Source: a virus
Reading direction: 5' to 3' (one strand)
DNA length: 64,000 bases
IMG/VR virus record: IMGVR_UViG_3300028920_000001
Location: 312,001-376,000 of that record
How positions within the stretch are numbered: the stretch's first letter is position 1; every line of letters begins with the position of its first letter. This document shows, in pieces, positions 14,587 through 25,437 of the stretch. The position numbers and the translations under genes are program-made. Below the pieces are notes generated by a model. That model ran no database searches. It saw nothing but the letters and a program-made list of their open reading frames with translations, and had not been told where the DNA came from.

Positions 14587-15408
14587 ATGCGCGTAGCAAT
14601 GGTACGAACTGATCTTGATCGGATCTATCTCTCGGATCTCGAGAATAGCTCCCAGCGAAACTTCTCAAGTGAGCCGGTTGGGCAGAGTCGTTATGTTCAC
14701 CGTTTGACGGCGGCTGAGATTACGACTTTGTTAAGTGCAAATGCTCCTCTAACTCTGCTCGGATCTGTCGGTGCTGCGACGTTTGATACGTCAGTAAACG
14801 ATACCCTTGAGATCGGAACAGCGGCTGGTGTATTCACCGCAATTTCGGTTACCTCAGGTGCTGCCACTCCGATCGCAACTATAGTTGCTGATCTGAATGC
14901 TGGGTTCCTTGCCAATAATTTACCATTTGTAGCTGAGGCTTCTACAGATGCTGGTACCCTGAATCAGGTACGTATCAATACCACGACTCTTGGTCCGAGT
15001 GCTACATTGTACACGGATACGTTTGCTGGTGGCTCAACTCTGAATACTCCGCTTGGTCTGACCGATGGTGCGTCTCTTACGGGTTTAACTGCTGCCGCAT
15101 TTGCCGCTGCGGTTTATACTGGCGCACTTCCTAATCAAGATGTAGATATCACAGATGCTACTCTTCAGGGTCTTTCTACGTTTGATGATTTGGAAGATGC
15201 TGACGAAGCGGTTCTGCTTTTGGCGATTCGGGATGCTGTGGCTCCTAGAATTGTTGAAACTGGACAAGCTTTGCTGTCGTTTGCCTACGGTGTCACAGGT
15301 AAATTGACGGATGTGACTCTTCAGCCTGGTGGGACTCGAGCTGGCTATGCTGCAGGACGGGCTGCGGTGGTGAAGCTAGACGACGGGTCCGCTAATTTCA
15401 CTATTTAA
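14587..15408 (+). CDS. Probable abundant virion protein
   Basis: AGAGGAG upstream gives a secure start. The 273-residue protein is rich in Ala, Thr, Leu and Asp with alternating strands (TAAGVFTAISVTSGAATPIA, GPSATLYTDTFAGGSTLN) and a helical segment (DDLEDADEAVLLLAIRDAV). GC content is well above that of the accessory genes and a very strong terminator-like hairpin follows, both as expected for a highly expressed structural gene. Phosphate-, nucleotide- or metal-binding motifs are absent. Family not recognised. Confidence 0.55.
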   Translation: MRVAMVRTDLDRIYLSDLENSSQRNFSSEPVGQSRYVHRLTAAEITTLLSANAPLTLLGSVGAATFDTSVNDTLEIGTAAGVFTAISVTSGAATPIATIVADLNAGFLANNLPFVAEASTDAGTLNQVRINTTTLGPSATLYTDTFAGGSTLNTPLGLTDGASLTGLTAAAFAAAVYTGALPNQDVDITDATLQGLSTFDDLEDADEAVLLLAIRDAVAPRIVETGQALLSFAYGVTGKLTDVTLQPGGTRAGYAAGRAAVVKLDDGSANFTI

Positions 15409-15419
15409 TATTTGCCTCT

Positions 15420-15452
15420 TTGACCCCGGGTTTATTCTCCGCCCGGGGTCAA
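15420..15452 (+). terminator. Strong 11-bp GC-rich hairpin after the virion gene
   Basis: TTGACCCCGGG (15420-15430) and CCCGGGGTCAA (15442-15452) pair perfectly around an 11-base loop. The stem is far more GC-rich than its surroundings and lies 12 bases after the stop at 15408. There is only a short T-rich stretch later (15464-15476), so termination may be partial, or the hairpin may protect the mRNA 3' end. Confidence 0.65.
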
Positions 15453-15506
15453 GAGTATTTCGTCAATTTTTTCTTAGTAAGGTTACTAAAATCATACGGA
15501 TATGAG

Positions 15507-15743
15507 ATGAGTACATCTGAAGAAATTGAAGTTCATGATATTTATTTTGCTGCTTATCTTAAAGTAGCTGAATGTGAATTGACTCGCCGCCGTAAGGAAG
15601 GCAGCCGATGGTATTTCGTATTCATTAATCCAGCAGGATCTTTAACTCAACTTCGTGAGGATTATTATTCAGGTAAAGGAAAAGTTTCTGCTGTTCGATA
15701 TGCTCAAGAAATTCAGAACATGAAACAGATGTGTTTCGGCTGA
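15507..15743 (+). CDS. Small hypothetical protein
   Basis: A longer frame exists from a TTG at 15420, but that codon is inside the terminator hairpin. The ATG beginning MSTSEEIEVHDIYFAAY is the sensible start and gives 78 residues. The protein is helical and charged (LKVAECELTRRRKEGSRWYF). No family recognised. It is followed by the HNH-AP2 gene. Confidence 0.5.
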   Translation: MSTSEEIEVHDIYFAAYLKVAECELTRRRKEGSRWYFVFINPAGSLTQLREDYYSGKGKVSAVRYAQEIQNMKQMCFG

Positions 15744-15781
15744 TTCGAAGGATCAAATTACACTAGAATTTTTATCAGCGT

Positions 15782-15793
15782 TTTCATATGAAA
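15782..15793 (+). promoter_or_regulatory. 12-bp palindrome just before the homing endonuclease start
   Basis: TTTCATATGAAA is self-complementary and ends one base before the ATG at 15795. The same CATATG core is the centre of an 18-bp palindrome over the start codon at 43960. It may limit translation of the endonuclease; this is inference. Confidence 0.25.
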
Positions 15794-15794
15794 C

Positions 15795-16535
15795 ATGAAG
15801 GAAAAAACAATAAGAAAAATTTGTCCACTTTGCGGTAAAGAATATTTTACTATTCATAGGGATTCAAAATTCTGTAGTAGAATTTGTTCAAATAAAAATA
15901 GGCGTAGATCAGATGAGAATGGGTTCTTTGATAGGGTATGTAAAAATTGTGGGATAAGATTTAAGACTAAGAGATCATCTAACTATTGTAGTACTCAATG
16001 TTATTCTAAATTAAAATTTGGTGTAAGGGATTTTCCAGAGCCTCTTCCTGTACAAGGTGCACGATGGGTTGAATTAGGATATGGGACTTTTTCTTTAATT
16101 GATGAAACAGATTATGAATTAGTTTCCAATGTTCTTTGGAGATTGCATAAGCGTGGCTATGCTTATCGATTGGTTAAAGGTCAAAATATATATTTGCATC
16201 GTTTTATTATGGAATCACATTTAGGGAAAATCCGAGAGACTATAGATCATATTAACGGGGATAAACTAGATAATCGAAAGTGCAATCTTAGAGTAGCTAC
16301 TCAATCTCAAAATAATGCAAATCAAAAAATGCAAGAAAATACTACTAGTGAATACAAAGGTGTTTGTTTTAATCGAAATCTAAAAGCCAACTGTTGGAGG
16401 GCCTATATTCGACATAATTATAAAATGATTAATATAGGATCTTTTTCATCTGAAGAAGCAGCTGCTCGAGCTTATGACCAAAAAGCCAAAGAGTTGTTCG
16501 GTACATTTGCGAAGCTAAATTTTCCAGAGTCTTAG
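15795..16535 (+). CDS. HNH homing endonuclease with AP2 DNA-binding domain
   Basis: The 246 residues carry two N-terminal zinc-finger-like motifs (CPLCGKEYF..CSRIC and CKNCGIRFK..CSTQC). An HNH nuclease follows: YLHRFIMESH, then TIDHINGDKLDNRKCNLRVA with His-Asn-His catalytic positions. The protein ends with an AP2 domain (SEYKGVCFNRN, WRAYIRHNYKMINIGSFSSE, AAARAYDQKAKELFG). This is the standard architecture of free-standing phage homing endonucleases, which copy their own gene into lacking relatives by cutting the empty site. It is inserted between a small gene and virion genes. The base composition is more AT-rich than in the structural genes. Confidence 0.92.
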   Translation: MKEKTIRKICPLCGKEYFTIHRDSKFCSRICSNKNRRRSDENGFFDRVCKNCGIRFKTKRSSNYCSTQCYSKLKFGVRDFPEPLPVQGARWVELGYGTFSLIDETDYELVSNVLWRLHKRGYAYRLVKGQNIYLHRFIMESHLGKIRETIDHINGDKLDNRKCNLRVATQSQNNANQKMQENTTSEYKGVCFNRNLKANCWRAYIRHNYKMINIGSFSSEEAAARAYDQKAKELFGTFAKLNFPES

Positions 16536-16569
16536 GAATTTGATAAGGTGCTAATTCTTTATTCCAAAT

Positions 16570-16974
16570 ATGAGTCGTCAAGTATCCGGTGGACAGGTCA
16601 TTCATGACCAATTAGATATTTATTCTCCAAATACGATAACTCGATTGATTGGAGTTACTATACCTCAAATCGAGCTTTTAGTATTTACAAATAACGTTGA
16701 TCAAAATTGGGTATTAGCTGACGGATCAGCCGTACTAGATACTGGTATATCTTCAGGCACAGTCTATTTTGATGAATTAACTACAAATTCTGGATATTAT
16801 CGAGTTAGATTCTTTCCAGGTCAAGTTGGATTTTGGAGGTTGATTTATAAATTACCATCAATTCAAACTGAAATCATTAAAGAATATGATATACTGGCAG
16901 TGGGGGCACTACAGCCCGGACCTAATGTTCGCGGCTTGGTTTCTAGTTTTGAGTCAAGCGGTAGTTCATGCTAA
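16570..16974 (+). CDS. Small probable virion protein
   Basis: The 134 residues are beta-rich: ITRLIGVTIPQIELLVFTNN, then SGYYRVRFFPGQVGFWRLIY. The second segment is like the repeated Ig-like domain of the next gene, which ends domains with a G-x-Y-x-x-x-W/F pattern. The C-terminus is Ser-rich. Its stop is directly before the next ATG, so the two are probably co-translated. Function not assigned. Confidence 0.5.
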   Translation: MSRQVSGGQVIHDQLDIYSPNTITRLIGVTIPQIELLVFTNNVDQNWVLADGSAVLDTGISSGTVYFDELTTNSGYYRVRFFPGQVGFWRLIYKLPSIQTEIIKEYDILAVGALQPGPNVRGLVSSFESSGSSC

Positions 16975-16975
16975 C

Positions 16976-18217
16976 ATGGCTCTCCTTTTTGTCAATTCGG
17001 GTATCCCTGCTGGACGCTTGCAGCTCTCTTTATTTAATCTAGAGGGTTATCCGCAAGATGCCTATAACGTAGGATATACTATATTTAAACAAGACGGAAC
17101 TCAAGTATCTGGACGTAATATTCCTGCAGTTAAAGTTGACACTGGAAGATATGAAGCTTCATGGGCTTGTTCTAATGTAGGTGGATGTTACAAAATTAAA
17201 TGGGAATATAAACCGGAATCTGGGCGCTCTGTTGAAATAATTTGTGATGATTTCTTTGTAGTTTCTCCTTCTTTTTATCAAAATTTCTTGGCGGGAGCCG
17301 CTTCTGGTCAGCCTCTTAGTACAACTTGTAAAGCGTTCTATTGTGGTCAGGCTCTCGGCGATGGTGATTTAAGTCTATATCTGAAAGATGCAAATGGATT
17401 TCCTGCTAATGCTTATGCAGTTTTTTGGTCCATAATTGATTGTTGTACTGGTTGTCCTTTAATTCAAAGAACTGAAGCTACTCCTGGAGCTGAAATTGGT
17501 TCGTATTATGCAAATTGGTTTGTTAATTTAACCGGAGGTGAATATAAGGTAAAATGGGAATGGATGGAGGAAGCTGATTCTCCATTAGAATCAGCTTGCA
17601 TGACATTTTCTATAATTTGTAATAATTTATTCAATGTTCTCGGAGAGTGTGTTACATCTGAATCTTTTTGTGTTTCTCCGGATGGATTAGATACCTGTTG
17701 CATAATTAAGAAAATTTATATCCCAGTTTCAAATCCTTGTAGCCCAGTTGGTCCAGGAATACCGGTGGTGCCAGTGACTGATCAATGCTGCCCATTTGAA
17801 ATCCCTCGAGTAGTTCATTTAATTACTCAAGTTTTGCCTGCAGGAGGCGCCTATACTACACAACCTGTTTATGAAATTCCGTCTAGAATTCGTAAAATAA
17901 TGTTCTACGTGACTTATAAGAGAGGAATAGCTGGTGGTTATGCTAATTTCAGATTGATGTGGGGAAATGGAACTGAAGAAATTCAATCTACTATGATTGA
18001 TTTAGATTTTGTGAATATAAATACGGCTAGATCTAGACAAGATGCATTTATGAATGATTTTAAAGGACCTGAACCAATAAATGATAATCAAGTAAATTTT
18101 GCATTTGAAGTTAATGTGCCAGGAGGTTCAACTACAGTCAGATTGCTTGCGTCTGAAGGTGGACAGGTAGGAGCGCCTGGGATAATAAGTATTACCTTAA
18201 CTGCTGCGAGTGATTAG
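16976..18217 (+). CDS. Multi-domain Ig-like virion protein, Cys-rich
   Basis: The ATG two bases after the previous stop gives 413 residues. A longer frame from 16886 would lie inside the upstream gene. Two tandem domains share a pattern: [20 protein letters not shown] ... GRYEASW ... GCYKIKWEY, and [20 protein letters not shown] ... GSYYANW ... GEYKVKWEW. The gene at 39408 carries a third relative. A Cys-rich linker (about residues 220-275, with [13 protein letters not shown]) leads to a C-terminal beta domain ([20 protein letters not shown]). The stop overlaps the GTG of the giant collagen gene, so it is probably the fibre base or connector. Confidence 0.6.
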   Translation: MALLFVNSGIPAGRLQLSLFNLEGYPQDAYNVGYTIFKQDGTQVSGRNIPAVKVDTGRYEASWACSNVGGCYKIKWEYKPESGRSVEIICDDFFVVSPSFYQNFLAGAASGQPLSTTCKAFYCGQALGDGDLSLYLKDANGFPANAYAVFWSIIDCCTGCPLIQRTEATPGAEIGSYYANWFVNLTGGEYKVKWEWMEEADSPLESACMTFSIICNNLFNVLGECVTSESFCVSPDGLDTCCIIKKIYIPVSNPCSPVGPGIPVVPVTDQCCPFEIPRVVHLITQVLPAGGAYTTQPVYEIPSRIRKIMFYVTYKRGIAGGYANFRLMWGNGTEEIQSTMIDLDFVNINTARSRQDAFMNDFKGPEPINDNQVNFAFEVNVPGGSTTVRLLASEGGQVGAPGIISITLTAASD

Positions 18218-21200
18218 TGGCTGTTCAGAATCCCCGTGGTAAAAAACCAGGTGCAACTGGTGCAACCGGGCCTCCTGGTCCGACTGGGCCACAAGGTGTA
18301 ACTGGTTTACAAGGGCCTCCTGGTTCACCAGGTGCTACAGGACCACAGGGATCACCAGGTGCTACAGGACCACAGGGATCACCGGGTGTCACAGGTCCAC
18401 AAGGTGTTACTGGTGTAATTGGTCCACAAGGTGCCACTGGACCACAAGGTATTCAGGGATCGCCTGGTCCTGCAGGTCCACAAGGTATTCAGGGATCGCC
18501 TGGTCCTGCAGGTCCACAAGGACCCACTGGATCAATTGGTCCACAAGGTGTTACTGGTTCCCTTGGCCCCACTGGTCCACAAGGATCACAGGGTTCCCCG
18601 GGTGTTACTGGATTACAAGGTGTTCAGGGTTCCCCTGGCCCCACGGGTCTACAAGGATCACAGGGTTCCCCTGGCCCCACGGGTCCACAAGGTTCTACTG
18701 GTCCACAAGGTTCTACAGGTCCCCAGGGTCCTACTGGTGCCACTGGTCCACAGGGTGCCACTGGTCCACAGGGTTCCACTGGTCCACAGGGTGCAACTGG
18801 TTTACAAGGACCAACTGGTGTTACTGGACCACAAGGCTCACCAGGCACTACTGGACCACAAGGTTCCCCTGGACCACAAGGTTCCCCTGGACCACAAGGT
18901 GCTACAGGAATTCAAGGACCAACTGGACCACAAGGCGTAACAGGACCACAAGGAATTCAAGGTACTCCTGGCCCTCGAGGCGCTACTGGTTTACCTGGTC
19001 CTCCAGGATTGCAAGGTAATCAAGGTTCACCGGGTGTTACTGGACCACAAGGAATTCAGGGATCGCCTGGTGTTACTGGATCAACTGGTCCTACTGGTCC
19101 CCAAGGTGCCACTGGTCCCCAAGGTACACAGGGAGTAACTGGTCCTCAGGGAGTAACTGGTTCTACAGGCCCTACTGGTCCCCAAGGTGCAACAGGACCA
19201 CAGGGAATTCAGGGTGCCACTGGTTTACAGGGTGCCACTGGTTTACAGGGTCCTAATGGTGTCACAGGAGCTACTGGTCCCCAAGGTGCAACTGGTCCCC
19301 AAGGTGCCACAGGTGTTACGGGTCCTACTGGACCACAAGGGGCAACAGGACCACAAGGGGCAACAGGACCACAAGGGGCAACAGGACCACAAGGAATTCA
19401 GGGTACCACTGGCCCAACTGGACCACAGGGTGCAACTGGTCCCCAAGGTGCCACTGGACCACAGGGTGCAACAGGACCGCAGGGTATAACTGGCCCAACT
19501 GGTCCTCAAGGTAGTCCAGGTGTTACTGGACCACAAGGTATTCAGGGTCCTACGGGTCCCCAAGGTCCTACGGGTCCCCAAGGTTCTACGGGTCCCCAAG
19601 GTCCTACGGGTTTAAAAGGTGATCAAGGCAGTCCAGGTATAACTGGTGCGACAGGCCCTACCGGACCCCAGGGCGAAACAGGTGTACAAGGCACCCCTGG
19701 GTCAACTGGTCCCCAAGGCGTTACTGGTTTACAGGGTGCAACTGGTGCAACTGGGCCTCAAGGTTCGCCTGGTGTTACTGGCCCCCAGGGTGCAACTGGT
19801 GTTCAAGGTCCTACAGGTGTTCAAGGTCCTACAGGCCCTACTGGACCACAAGGCGTAACAGGACCACAAGGAATTCAAGGTACTCCTGGCCCTCGAGGCG
19901 CTACTGGTTTACCTGGTCCTCCAGGATTGCAGGGCCCACAAGGTAGTCCAGGCATAACTGGTGCACTTGGTCCTACGGGTCCTATTGGTACTACAGGTCC
20001 ACAAGGCGCTACGGGTCCACAGGGTGCTACAGGATTACAAGGCGCTACAGGATTACAAGGACCAACAGGCGCTACAGGTCCCCAGGGTGCAACTGGTCCC
20101 CAGGGTGCAACTGGTCCACAAGGTGCTACAGGATTACAAGGACCAACAGGTCCCCAGGGTGCAACTGGACCACAAGGCGTTACAGGTCCCCAAGGTGCAA
20201 CTGGTTTACCAGGCGCAACTGGTTTACCAGGCGCAACTGGATCAACTGGACCACAAGGCGTTACAGGTCCCCAAGGTGCAACAGGATTACAAGGACCAAC
20301 AGGTGCTACAGGACCAACAGGTGCTACAGGACCACAAGGCGCTACAGGTCCCCAAGGTAGTCCAGGTGTTACTGGCTCACAGGGTATTCAAGGACTAACA
20401 GGTGCTATTGGTCCCACTGGACCACAAGGATTACAGGGTAGTCCAGGTGTTACTGGGGTTACGGGTCCACAGGGTGATCAAGGCTCACCTGGTGTTACTG
20501 GTCCACAAGGATCACCGGGTGTCACAGGTCCTACGGGTTCACAAGGTGATCAGGGCTCTCCGGGTGTTACTGGTCCTACAGGTCCCCAAGGTGATCAGGG
20601 TTCTCCAGGTGTCACAGGCCCTCAAGGATCACCGGGTGTTACAGGTTCTATAGGTTCACAGGGATCACCTGGAGTCACAGGTCCCCAAGGTGATCAGGGC
20701 TCCCCAGGTGTCACAGGAGCTACAGGTCCCCAGGGATCACCAGGTGTTACCGGTCCGACTGGACCCACTGGACCGCAGGGTGATCAAGGCTCTCCGGGTA
20801 TTACCGGCTTTACTGGTCCACAGGGTGATCAAGGCTCCCCAGGTGTCACAGGTCCTACAGGCCCCCAAGGTGATCAAGGATCACCAGGTCCTACAGGCCC
20901 CCAAGGATCACCGGGTGTTACAGGTCCAACCGGACCGCAGGGTTCCCCCGGAATCACAGGTCCCCAAGGTTCTCCCGGAATCACAGGTCCCACAGGCCCT
21001 CAAGGTGATCAAGGCTCACCTGGTGTTACAGGAGCCATAGGCCCTCAAGGCTTCCCGGGTGTTACCGGTCCTACAGGTCCACAGGGTGTTACCGGTCCTA
21101 CAGGCCCCCAGGGCTCACCTGGTGTCACAGGATCACAAGGTGATCAAGGATCACCTGGAGTTACCGGTCCTACAGGTTCCCGGGGCGCCACCGGTACTCA

Positions 21201-24200
21201 GGGTGATCAAGGGTCACCTGGTGTCACAGGCCCTACAGGCCCTCAGGGTGTCACCGGTACTCAGGGTGATCAAGGATCACCTGGTGTCACAGGCCCTCAA
21301 GGATCACCTGGTGTCACAGGCCCTACAGGTCCAACAGGTCCCCAAGGTGTCACAGGCCCTACAGGCCCTCAGGGTGATCAGGGATCACCTGGAATTACGG
21401 GCACTATTGGTCCAACAGGTCCCCAGGGTGAGACAGGTGTTCAAGGAATTCAAGGAAGTCCTGGAGTAACAGGTGCTACAGGTCCTGCTGGATCTGCTAC
21501 TGGAGTCACCGGTCCCCAGGGGCCACAGGGGAGTCCAGGTGTCACAGGTTCTATAGGTCCACAAGGCAGCCCTGGTGTCACAGGTTCCCAGGGCGCTACA
21601 GGCCCACAAGGTTTCACCGGTCCCCAGGGGTCACCTGGTGCTACAGGCCCACAAGGTGTCACAGGCCCTCAGGGTGATCAGGGCTCACCTGGTGTCACCG
21701 GTCCAGTAGGGGCTACTGGATCCCAAGGTGCTCAAGGCTCACCTGGAGTTACAGGATTTACTGGGCCACAAGGCTCACCTGGAGTCACAGGTCCCCAAGG
21801 CTCACCTGGTGTCACTGGTTCTACAGGCCCCCAAGGTGTTCAAGGTTCACCAGGTGTCACGGGTCCACAAGGTTCACCTGGAGTCACAGGTCCCCAAGGT
21901 GTCACTGGTCCTATAGGTTCAACAGGTCCCCAAGGTGTTACAGGATCTACAGGTCCCCAAGGTCCCCAAGGCTCACCTGGAGTCACAGGTCCAACAGGCC
22001 CTCAAGGCGTCACAGGTCCACAGGGTGTTACCGGTTTTATAGGCCCTCAAGGCTCACCAGGTGTAACGGGTCCAACAGGTCCCCAAGGCGATCAGGGTTC
22101 TCCAGGTGTTACAGGGGCTACTGGACCTCAAGGTCCTACAGGCCCCCTGGGTGTCACAGGTCCAACAGGTCCCCAAGGCGATCAGGGAAGTCCTGGAATT
22201 ACTGGTGCGACAGGGGCTACTGGTCCTACAGGTCCCCAAGGTGTTACTGGACCACAGGGTGATCAGGGTTCACCAGGTGTCACAGGTCCACAAGGTGTCA
22301 CAGGTCCTACAGGCCCACAGGGTTCACCTGGAGTCACCGGTCCCATAGGTCCAACAGGTCTAACAGGTCCAACAGGTCCACAAGGGGTTACTGGTTCTAC
22401 AGGCCCTCAAGGCGAAACAGGGGTTACTGGTTCTACAGGCCCCCAAGGTGATCAAGGATCCCCGGGTGTTACAGGTCCTACTGGACCCCAAGGAGTCCAG
22501 GGATCACCAGGTGTTACAGGGGTAACTGGACCCCAAGCATCACCTGGTGTCACTGGTCCAGTAGGGGCTACTGGATCCCAAGGTGCTCAAGGCTCACCTG
22601 GAGTTACAGGATTTACTGGGCCACAAGGCTCACCTGGAGTCACAGGTCTTACAGGCCCCCAAGGTGCTCAAGGATCACCTGGAGTCACAGGCTCTACAGG
22701 TCCCCAAGGTGTTACTGGCCCACAGGGATCACCAGGTGTTACCGGGGCTACAGGCCCCCAAGGTGTCACAGGTCTTACAGGCCCCCAGGGCTCACCGGGT
22801 GTCACAGGCCCCCAAGGCTCACCGGGTGTCACAGGCCCCCAAGGCTCACCGGGTGTCACAGGCCCCCAAGGTGCTCAAGGCTCACCGGGTGTCACAGGTC
22901 CTACAGGTCCTGTTGGTCCACAGGGTGTTACTGGTTTTACTGGACCGCAGGGTGATCAGGGCAGTCCAGGTTTCACTGGTCCACAAGGTGATCAGGGCTC
23001 ACCTGGAGTTACAGGTCCTACAGGCCCCCAAGGTGTCACAGGCCCCCAAGGATCACCGGGTGTCACAGGTCCACCGGGTGTCACAGGTCCTATTGGACCG
23101 CAAGGTGATCAAGGCTCACCGGGTGTCACAGGTCCACAGGGTGATCAAGGCTCCCCGGGTGTTACAGGAGCTATAGGTGTCACCGGTCCACAAGGCGATC
23201 AGGGTTCACCTGGAGTCACAGGCCCTCAAGGTGTCACTGGTCCACAAGGTGATCAAGGCTCCCCAGGTGTTACAGGTGTTACAGGGGCTACAGGTCCACA
23301 AGGTGATCAGGGCTCACCTGGAGTCACAGGCCCCCAAGGTGTCACAGGTCCTACGGGTCCCCAAGGTGTTACCGGTTTCACAGGTTCTAAAGGTGATCAG
23401 GGTTCACCTGGAGTCACAGGTCCCCAAGGTGATCAGGGTTCACCTGGAGTCACCGGTTCTACGGGCCCTGTTGGCTTACAGGGTTCTCCAGGTGTTACAG
23501 GAGCTACAGGTCCACAAGGTGATCAGGGAAGTCCTGGTGTCACAGGTCCCCAAGGATCACCTGGTGTCACAGGCCCTACAGGCCCACAGGGTGTTCAGGG
23601 TTCACCAGGTGTCACAGGTTCTACAGGTCCACAAGGTGATCAAGGATCACCTGGAGTCACAGGAGCTTTAGGTCCAACAGGCCCCCAGGGTGATCAAGGC
23701 TCACCCGGAGTCACAGGCCCCCAAGGTGTCACAGGTCCTACGGGTCCCCAAGGTGTTACCGGTCCCCAAGGTGATCAAGGCTCCCCAGGTGTCACAGGAG
23801 CTATAGGCCCCCAAGGTGTTACCGGGGCTACAGGTCCTACGGGTCCCCAAGGTGATCAGGGATCACCTGGAATTACAGGCCCCCAAGGTGCTCAAGGATC
23901 ACCTGGAATTACAGGCCCCACAGGTCCTGTTGGCCCACAAGGCTCACCGGGTGTCACAGGAGCCACAGGTCCCCAAGGTTCTACAGGTCCACAGGGTTCA
24001 CCTGGAGTTACCGGTTCTACGGGTCCACAGGGTGATCAAGGCTCACCGGGTGTCACCGGTCTTACAGGCCCCCAAGGCTCACCGGGTGTCACCGGCCCCC
24101 AGGGTGTCACAGGTCCTACAGGTCCACAGGGTTCACCTGGAGTCACAGGTGCTACAGGACCACAAGGCGCTACAGGATTACAAGGATCAACAGGTTCTAC

Positions 24201-25434
24201 GGGTCCACAGGGTGATCAAGGATCACCTGGAGTCACAGGAGCTTTAGGTCCAACAGGCCCCCAGGGTGATCAAGGCTCCCCGGGTGTCACAGGAGCTACA
24301 GGCCCCCAAGGATCACCTGGTGTCACCGGTCCTACAGGCCCACAGGGTGTCACAGGTCCTATTGGACCGCAAGGTGATCAAGGCTCACCGGGTGTCACAG
24401 GTCCACAGGGTGATCAAGGGTCACCCGGAATTACGGGTGTCACAGGCCCTCAGGGTGATCAAGGCTCCCCGGGTGTCACAGGCCCCCAGGGTGTCACAGG
24501 TTCTATAGGTCCAACAGGTTCTATTGGACCGCAAGGTGATCAAGGCTCCCCAGGTGTCACAGGCCCCCAAGGTGTCACAGGCCCCCAAGGTGTCACAGGC
24601 CCCCAAGGTGTCACAGGTCCTACAGGCCCCCAGGGTGATCAGGGCTCACCAGGTGTCACCGGTCCTACAGGTCCCCAGGGTGATCAAGGATCACCGGGTG
24701 TTACAGGCCCCCAAGGTGATCAAGGATCACCAGGTCCTACAGGTCCACAGGGTGATCAAGGCTCTCCTGGTATTACAGGCCCCCAGGGTGATCAAGGCTC
24801 TCCTGGTATCACAGGAGCTACAGGTCCCCAAGGCGTCACAGGTCCCCAGGGTGATCAAGGCTCTCCTGGTGTCACAGGATCTACAGGCCCCCAGGGCTCT
24901 CCTGGTGTCACAGGCCCCCAAGGAGTCACAGGTCCTACGGGTCCCCAAGGTCCACAAGGTAGTCCTGGTGTAACTGGAGTTACTGGTTTTATTGGTCCTC
25001 AAGGATCGCCTGGAGTTACTGGTGCTACAGGTCCAGCTGGTGCTAGTACTGATTGGTTTAATTCTATTACAAGTAATACAACTATAACTTCAACTTCATT
25101 CGTTACTTTGTTATCTGTGAATATTACTAAAGCTACTTCTGGTTCGGTTCTTAAAATTTATGGAGTTGTTAATGGTGTTATTTCTTCTGCTCAGCAACAG
25201 ACAGAAGTTAGATTAAGAATTGATTCTACGACTTATATGGGTGGATCTCTTGATCAAGCTGCCAATACGAATGCAGCTTGTTGTTCATTTGTATACAGAG
25301 CAACTGGAATTTCGTCAGGAGCTCATACTGTAGAAATTCAAGTTAGATCAATTCAGCCTAGTCAATCAATTTATGTTAGACCTTCTACTTATCCTAATCG
25401 TGAGAGTGCTACACTGCTTGTTGAGGAGATTTAA
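18217..25434 (+). CDS. Giant collagen-like fibre protein (about 755 Gly-X-Y triplets)
   Basis: The GTG start overlaps the previous stop by one base, giving 2405 residues. After about 11 residues the sequence is Gly-X-Y until about residue 2276, then a 130-residue C-terminal domain ([15 protein letters not shown] ... ATLLVEEI), a beta-sandwich-like tip or trimerisation head. The triplets use mainly P-Q, A-T, V-T, S-P and P-T. The first third is dominated by GPQGATG; the rest by [13 protein letters not shown]. The repeat is unbroken by stops, but residue 1441 is Ala where Gly is expected (GPQ-ASP-GVT). Phage collagens are known as trimeric tail fibre stalks; this one is extraordinarily long. 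Proline at X rather than Y, and abundant Thr at Y, suit stabilisation without hydroxyproline and possible Thr glycosylation. Confidence 0.93.
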   Translation: MAVQNPRGKKPGATGATGPPGPTGPQGVTGLQGPPGSPGATGPQGSPGATGPQGSPGVTGPQGVTGVIGPQGATGPQGIQGSPGPAGPQGIQGSPGPAGPQGPTGSIGPQGVTGSLGPTGPQGSQGSPGVTGLQGVQGSPGPTGLQGSQGSPGPTGPQGSTGPQGSTGPQGPTGATGPQGATGPQGSTGPQGATGLQGPTGVTGPQGSPGTTGPQGSPGPQGSPGPQGATGIQGPTGPQGVTGPQGIQGTPGPRGATGLPGPPGLQGNQGSPGVTGPQGIQGSPGVTGSTGPTGPQGATGPQGTQGVTGPQGVTGSTGPTGPQGATGPQGIQGATGLQGATGLQGPNGVTGATGPQGATGPQGATGVTGPTGPQGATGPQGATGPQGATGPQGIQGTTGPTGPQGATGPQGATGPQGATGPQGITGPTGPQGSPGVTGPQGIQGPTGPQGPTGPQGSTGPQGPTGLKGDQGSPGITGATGPTGPQGETGVQGTPGSTGPQGVTGLQGATGATGPQGSPGVTGPQGATGVQGPTGVQGPTGPTGPQGVTGPQGIQGTPGPRGATGLPGPPGLQGPQGSPGITGALGPTGPIGTTGPQGATGPQGATGLQGATGLQGPTGATGPQGATGPQGATGPQGATGLQGPTGPQGATGPQGVTGPQGATGLPGATGLPGATGSTGPQGVTGPQGATGLQGPTGATGPTGATGPQGATGPQGSPGVTGSQGIQGLTGAIGPTGPQGLQGSPGVTGVTGPQGDQGSPGVTGPQGSPGVTGPTGSQGDQGSPGVTGPTGPQGDQGSPGVTGPQGSPGVTGSIGSQGSPGVTGPQGDQGSPGVTGATGPQGSPGVTGPTGPTGPQGDQGSPGITGFTGPQGDQGSPGVTGPTGPQGDQGSPGPTGPQGSPGVTGPTGPQGSPGITGPQGSPGITGPTGPQGDQGSPGVTGAIGPQGFPGVTGPTGPQGVTGPTGPQGSPGVTGSQGDQGSPGVTGPTGSRGATGTQGDQGSPGVTGPTGPQGVTGTQGDQGSPGVTGPQGSPGVTGPTGPTGPQGVTGPTGPQGDQGSPGITGTIGPTGPQGETGVQGIQGSPGVTGATGPAGSATGVTGPQGPQGSPGVTGSIGPQGSPGVTGSQGATGPQGFTGPQGSPGATGPQGVTGPQGDQGSPGVTGPVGATGSQGAQGSPGVTGFTGPQGSPGVTGPQGSPGVTGSTGPQGVQGSPGVTGPQGSPGVTGPQGVTGPIGSTGPQGVTGSTGPQGPQGSPGVTGPTGPQGVTGPQGVTGFIGPQGSPGVTGPTGPQGDQGSPGVTGATGPQGPTGPLGVTGPTGPQGDQGSPGITGATGATGPTGPQGVTGPQGDQGSPGVTGPQGVTGPTGPQGSPGVTGPIGPTGLTGPTGPQGVTGSTGPQGETGVTGSTGPQGDQGSPGVTGPTGPQGVQGSPGVTGVTGPQASPGVTGPVGATGSQGAQGSPGVTGFTGPQGSPGVTGLTGPQGAQGSPGVTGSTGPQGVTGPQGSPGVTGATGPQGVTGLTGPQGSPGVTGPQGSPGVTGPQGSPGVTGPQGAQGSPGVTGPTGPVGPQGVTGFTGPQGDQGSPGFTGPQGDQGSPGVTGPTGPQGVTGPQGSPGVTGPPGVTGPIGPQGDQGSPGVTGPQGDQGSPGVTGAIGVTGPQGDQGSPGVTGPQGVTGPQGDQGSPGVTGVTGATGPQGDQGSPGVTGPQGVTGPTGPQGVTGFTGSKGDQGSPGVTGPQGDQGSPGVTGSTGPVGLQGSPGVTGATGPQGDQGSPGVTGPQGSPGVTGPTGPQGVQGSPGVTGSTGPQGDQGSPGVTGALGPTGPQGDQGSPGVTGPQGVTGPTGPQGVTGPQGDQGSPGVTGAIGPQGVTGATGPTGPQGDQGSPGITGPQGAQGSPGITGPTGPVGPQGSPGVTGATGPQGSTGPQGSPGVTGSTGPQGDQGSPGVTGLTGPQGSPGVTGPQGVTGPTGPQGSPGVTGATGPQGATGLQGSTGSTGPQGDQGSPGVTGALGPTGPQGDQGSPGVTGATGPQGSPGVTGPTGPQGVTGPIGPQGDQGSPGVTGPQGDQGSPGITGVTGPQGDQGSPGVTGPQGVTGSIGPTGSIGPQGDQGSPGVTGPQGVTGPQGVTGPQGVTGPTGPQGDQGSPGVTGPTGPQGDQGSPGVTGPQGDQGSPGPTGPQGDQGSPGITGPQGDQGSPGITGATGPQGVTGPQGDQGSPGVTGSTGPQGSPGVTGPQGVTGPTGPQGPQGSPGVTGVTGFIGPQGSPGVTGATGPAGASTDWFNSITSNTTITSTSFVTLLSVNITKATSGSVLKIYGVVNGVISSAQQQTEVRLRIDSTTYMGGSLDQAANTNAACCSFVYRATGISSGAHTVEIQVRSIQPSQSIYVRPSTYPNRESATLLVEEI
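18922..19013 (+). repeat. 92-bp perfect direct repeat, copy A
   Basis: Identical to 19840-19931, 918 bases (306 codons) downstream and in frame. It encodes part of the collagen repeat around [16 protein letters not shown]. Perfect identity including silent positions points to a recent in-frame duplication or gene conversion. Confidence 0.85.
19840..19931 (+). repeat. 92-bp perfect direct repeat, copy B
   Basis: Second copy of the segment at 18922-19013. Recombination between the copies would delete or add 306 residues without changing the reading frame. Confidence 0.85.
21700..21793 (+). repeat. 94-bp perfect direct repeat, copy A
   Basis: Identical to 22555-22648, 855 bases (285 codons) downstream, in frame, within the GDQGSPG-rich part of the collagen gene (around [19 protein letters not shown]). 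Confidence 0.85.
22555..22648 (+). repeat. 94-bp perfect direct repeat, copy B
   Basis: Second copy of the segment at 21700-21793. It begins 16 bases after the Gly-to-Ala codon at 22537-22539. Confidence 0.85.
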
Positions 25435-25437
25435 TAG

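Noticed and set aside
15420-15506. N-terminal extension of the small gene to a TTG at 15420
   Set aside because: The codon and the first residues lie in the strong 11-bp terminator hairpin; the ATG at 15507 is the sensible start.
16886-16975. Earlier start for the Ig-like virion protein
   Set aside because: The 30 extra codons lie inside the upstream gene in another frame; the ATG at 16976 follows directly on that gene's stop.
18225-24973. Many long open frames in other phases and on the opposite strand across the collagen and fibre genes
   Set aside because: A three-codon repeat keeps the other frames free of stops. Their products are low-complexity mirror images without domains.
18240-25040. 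Possible CRISPR array or minisatellite because of very dense short repeats
   Set aside because: The units are degenerate, of mixed length, lack unique spacers and translate as Gly-X-Y triplets in one open frame; it is a protein-coding repeat.
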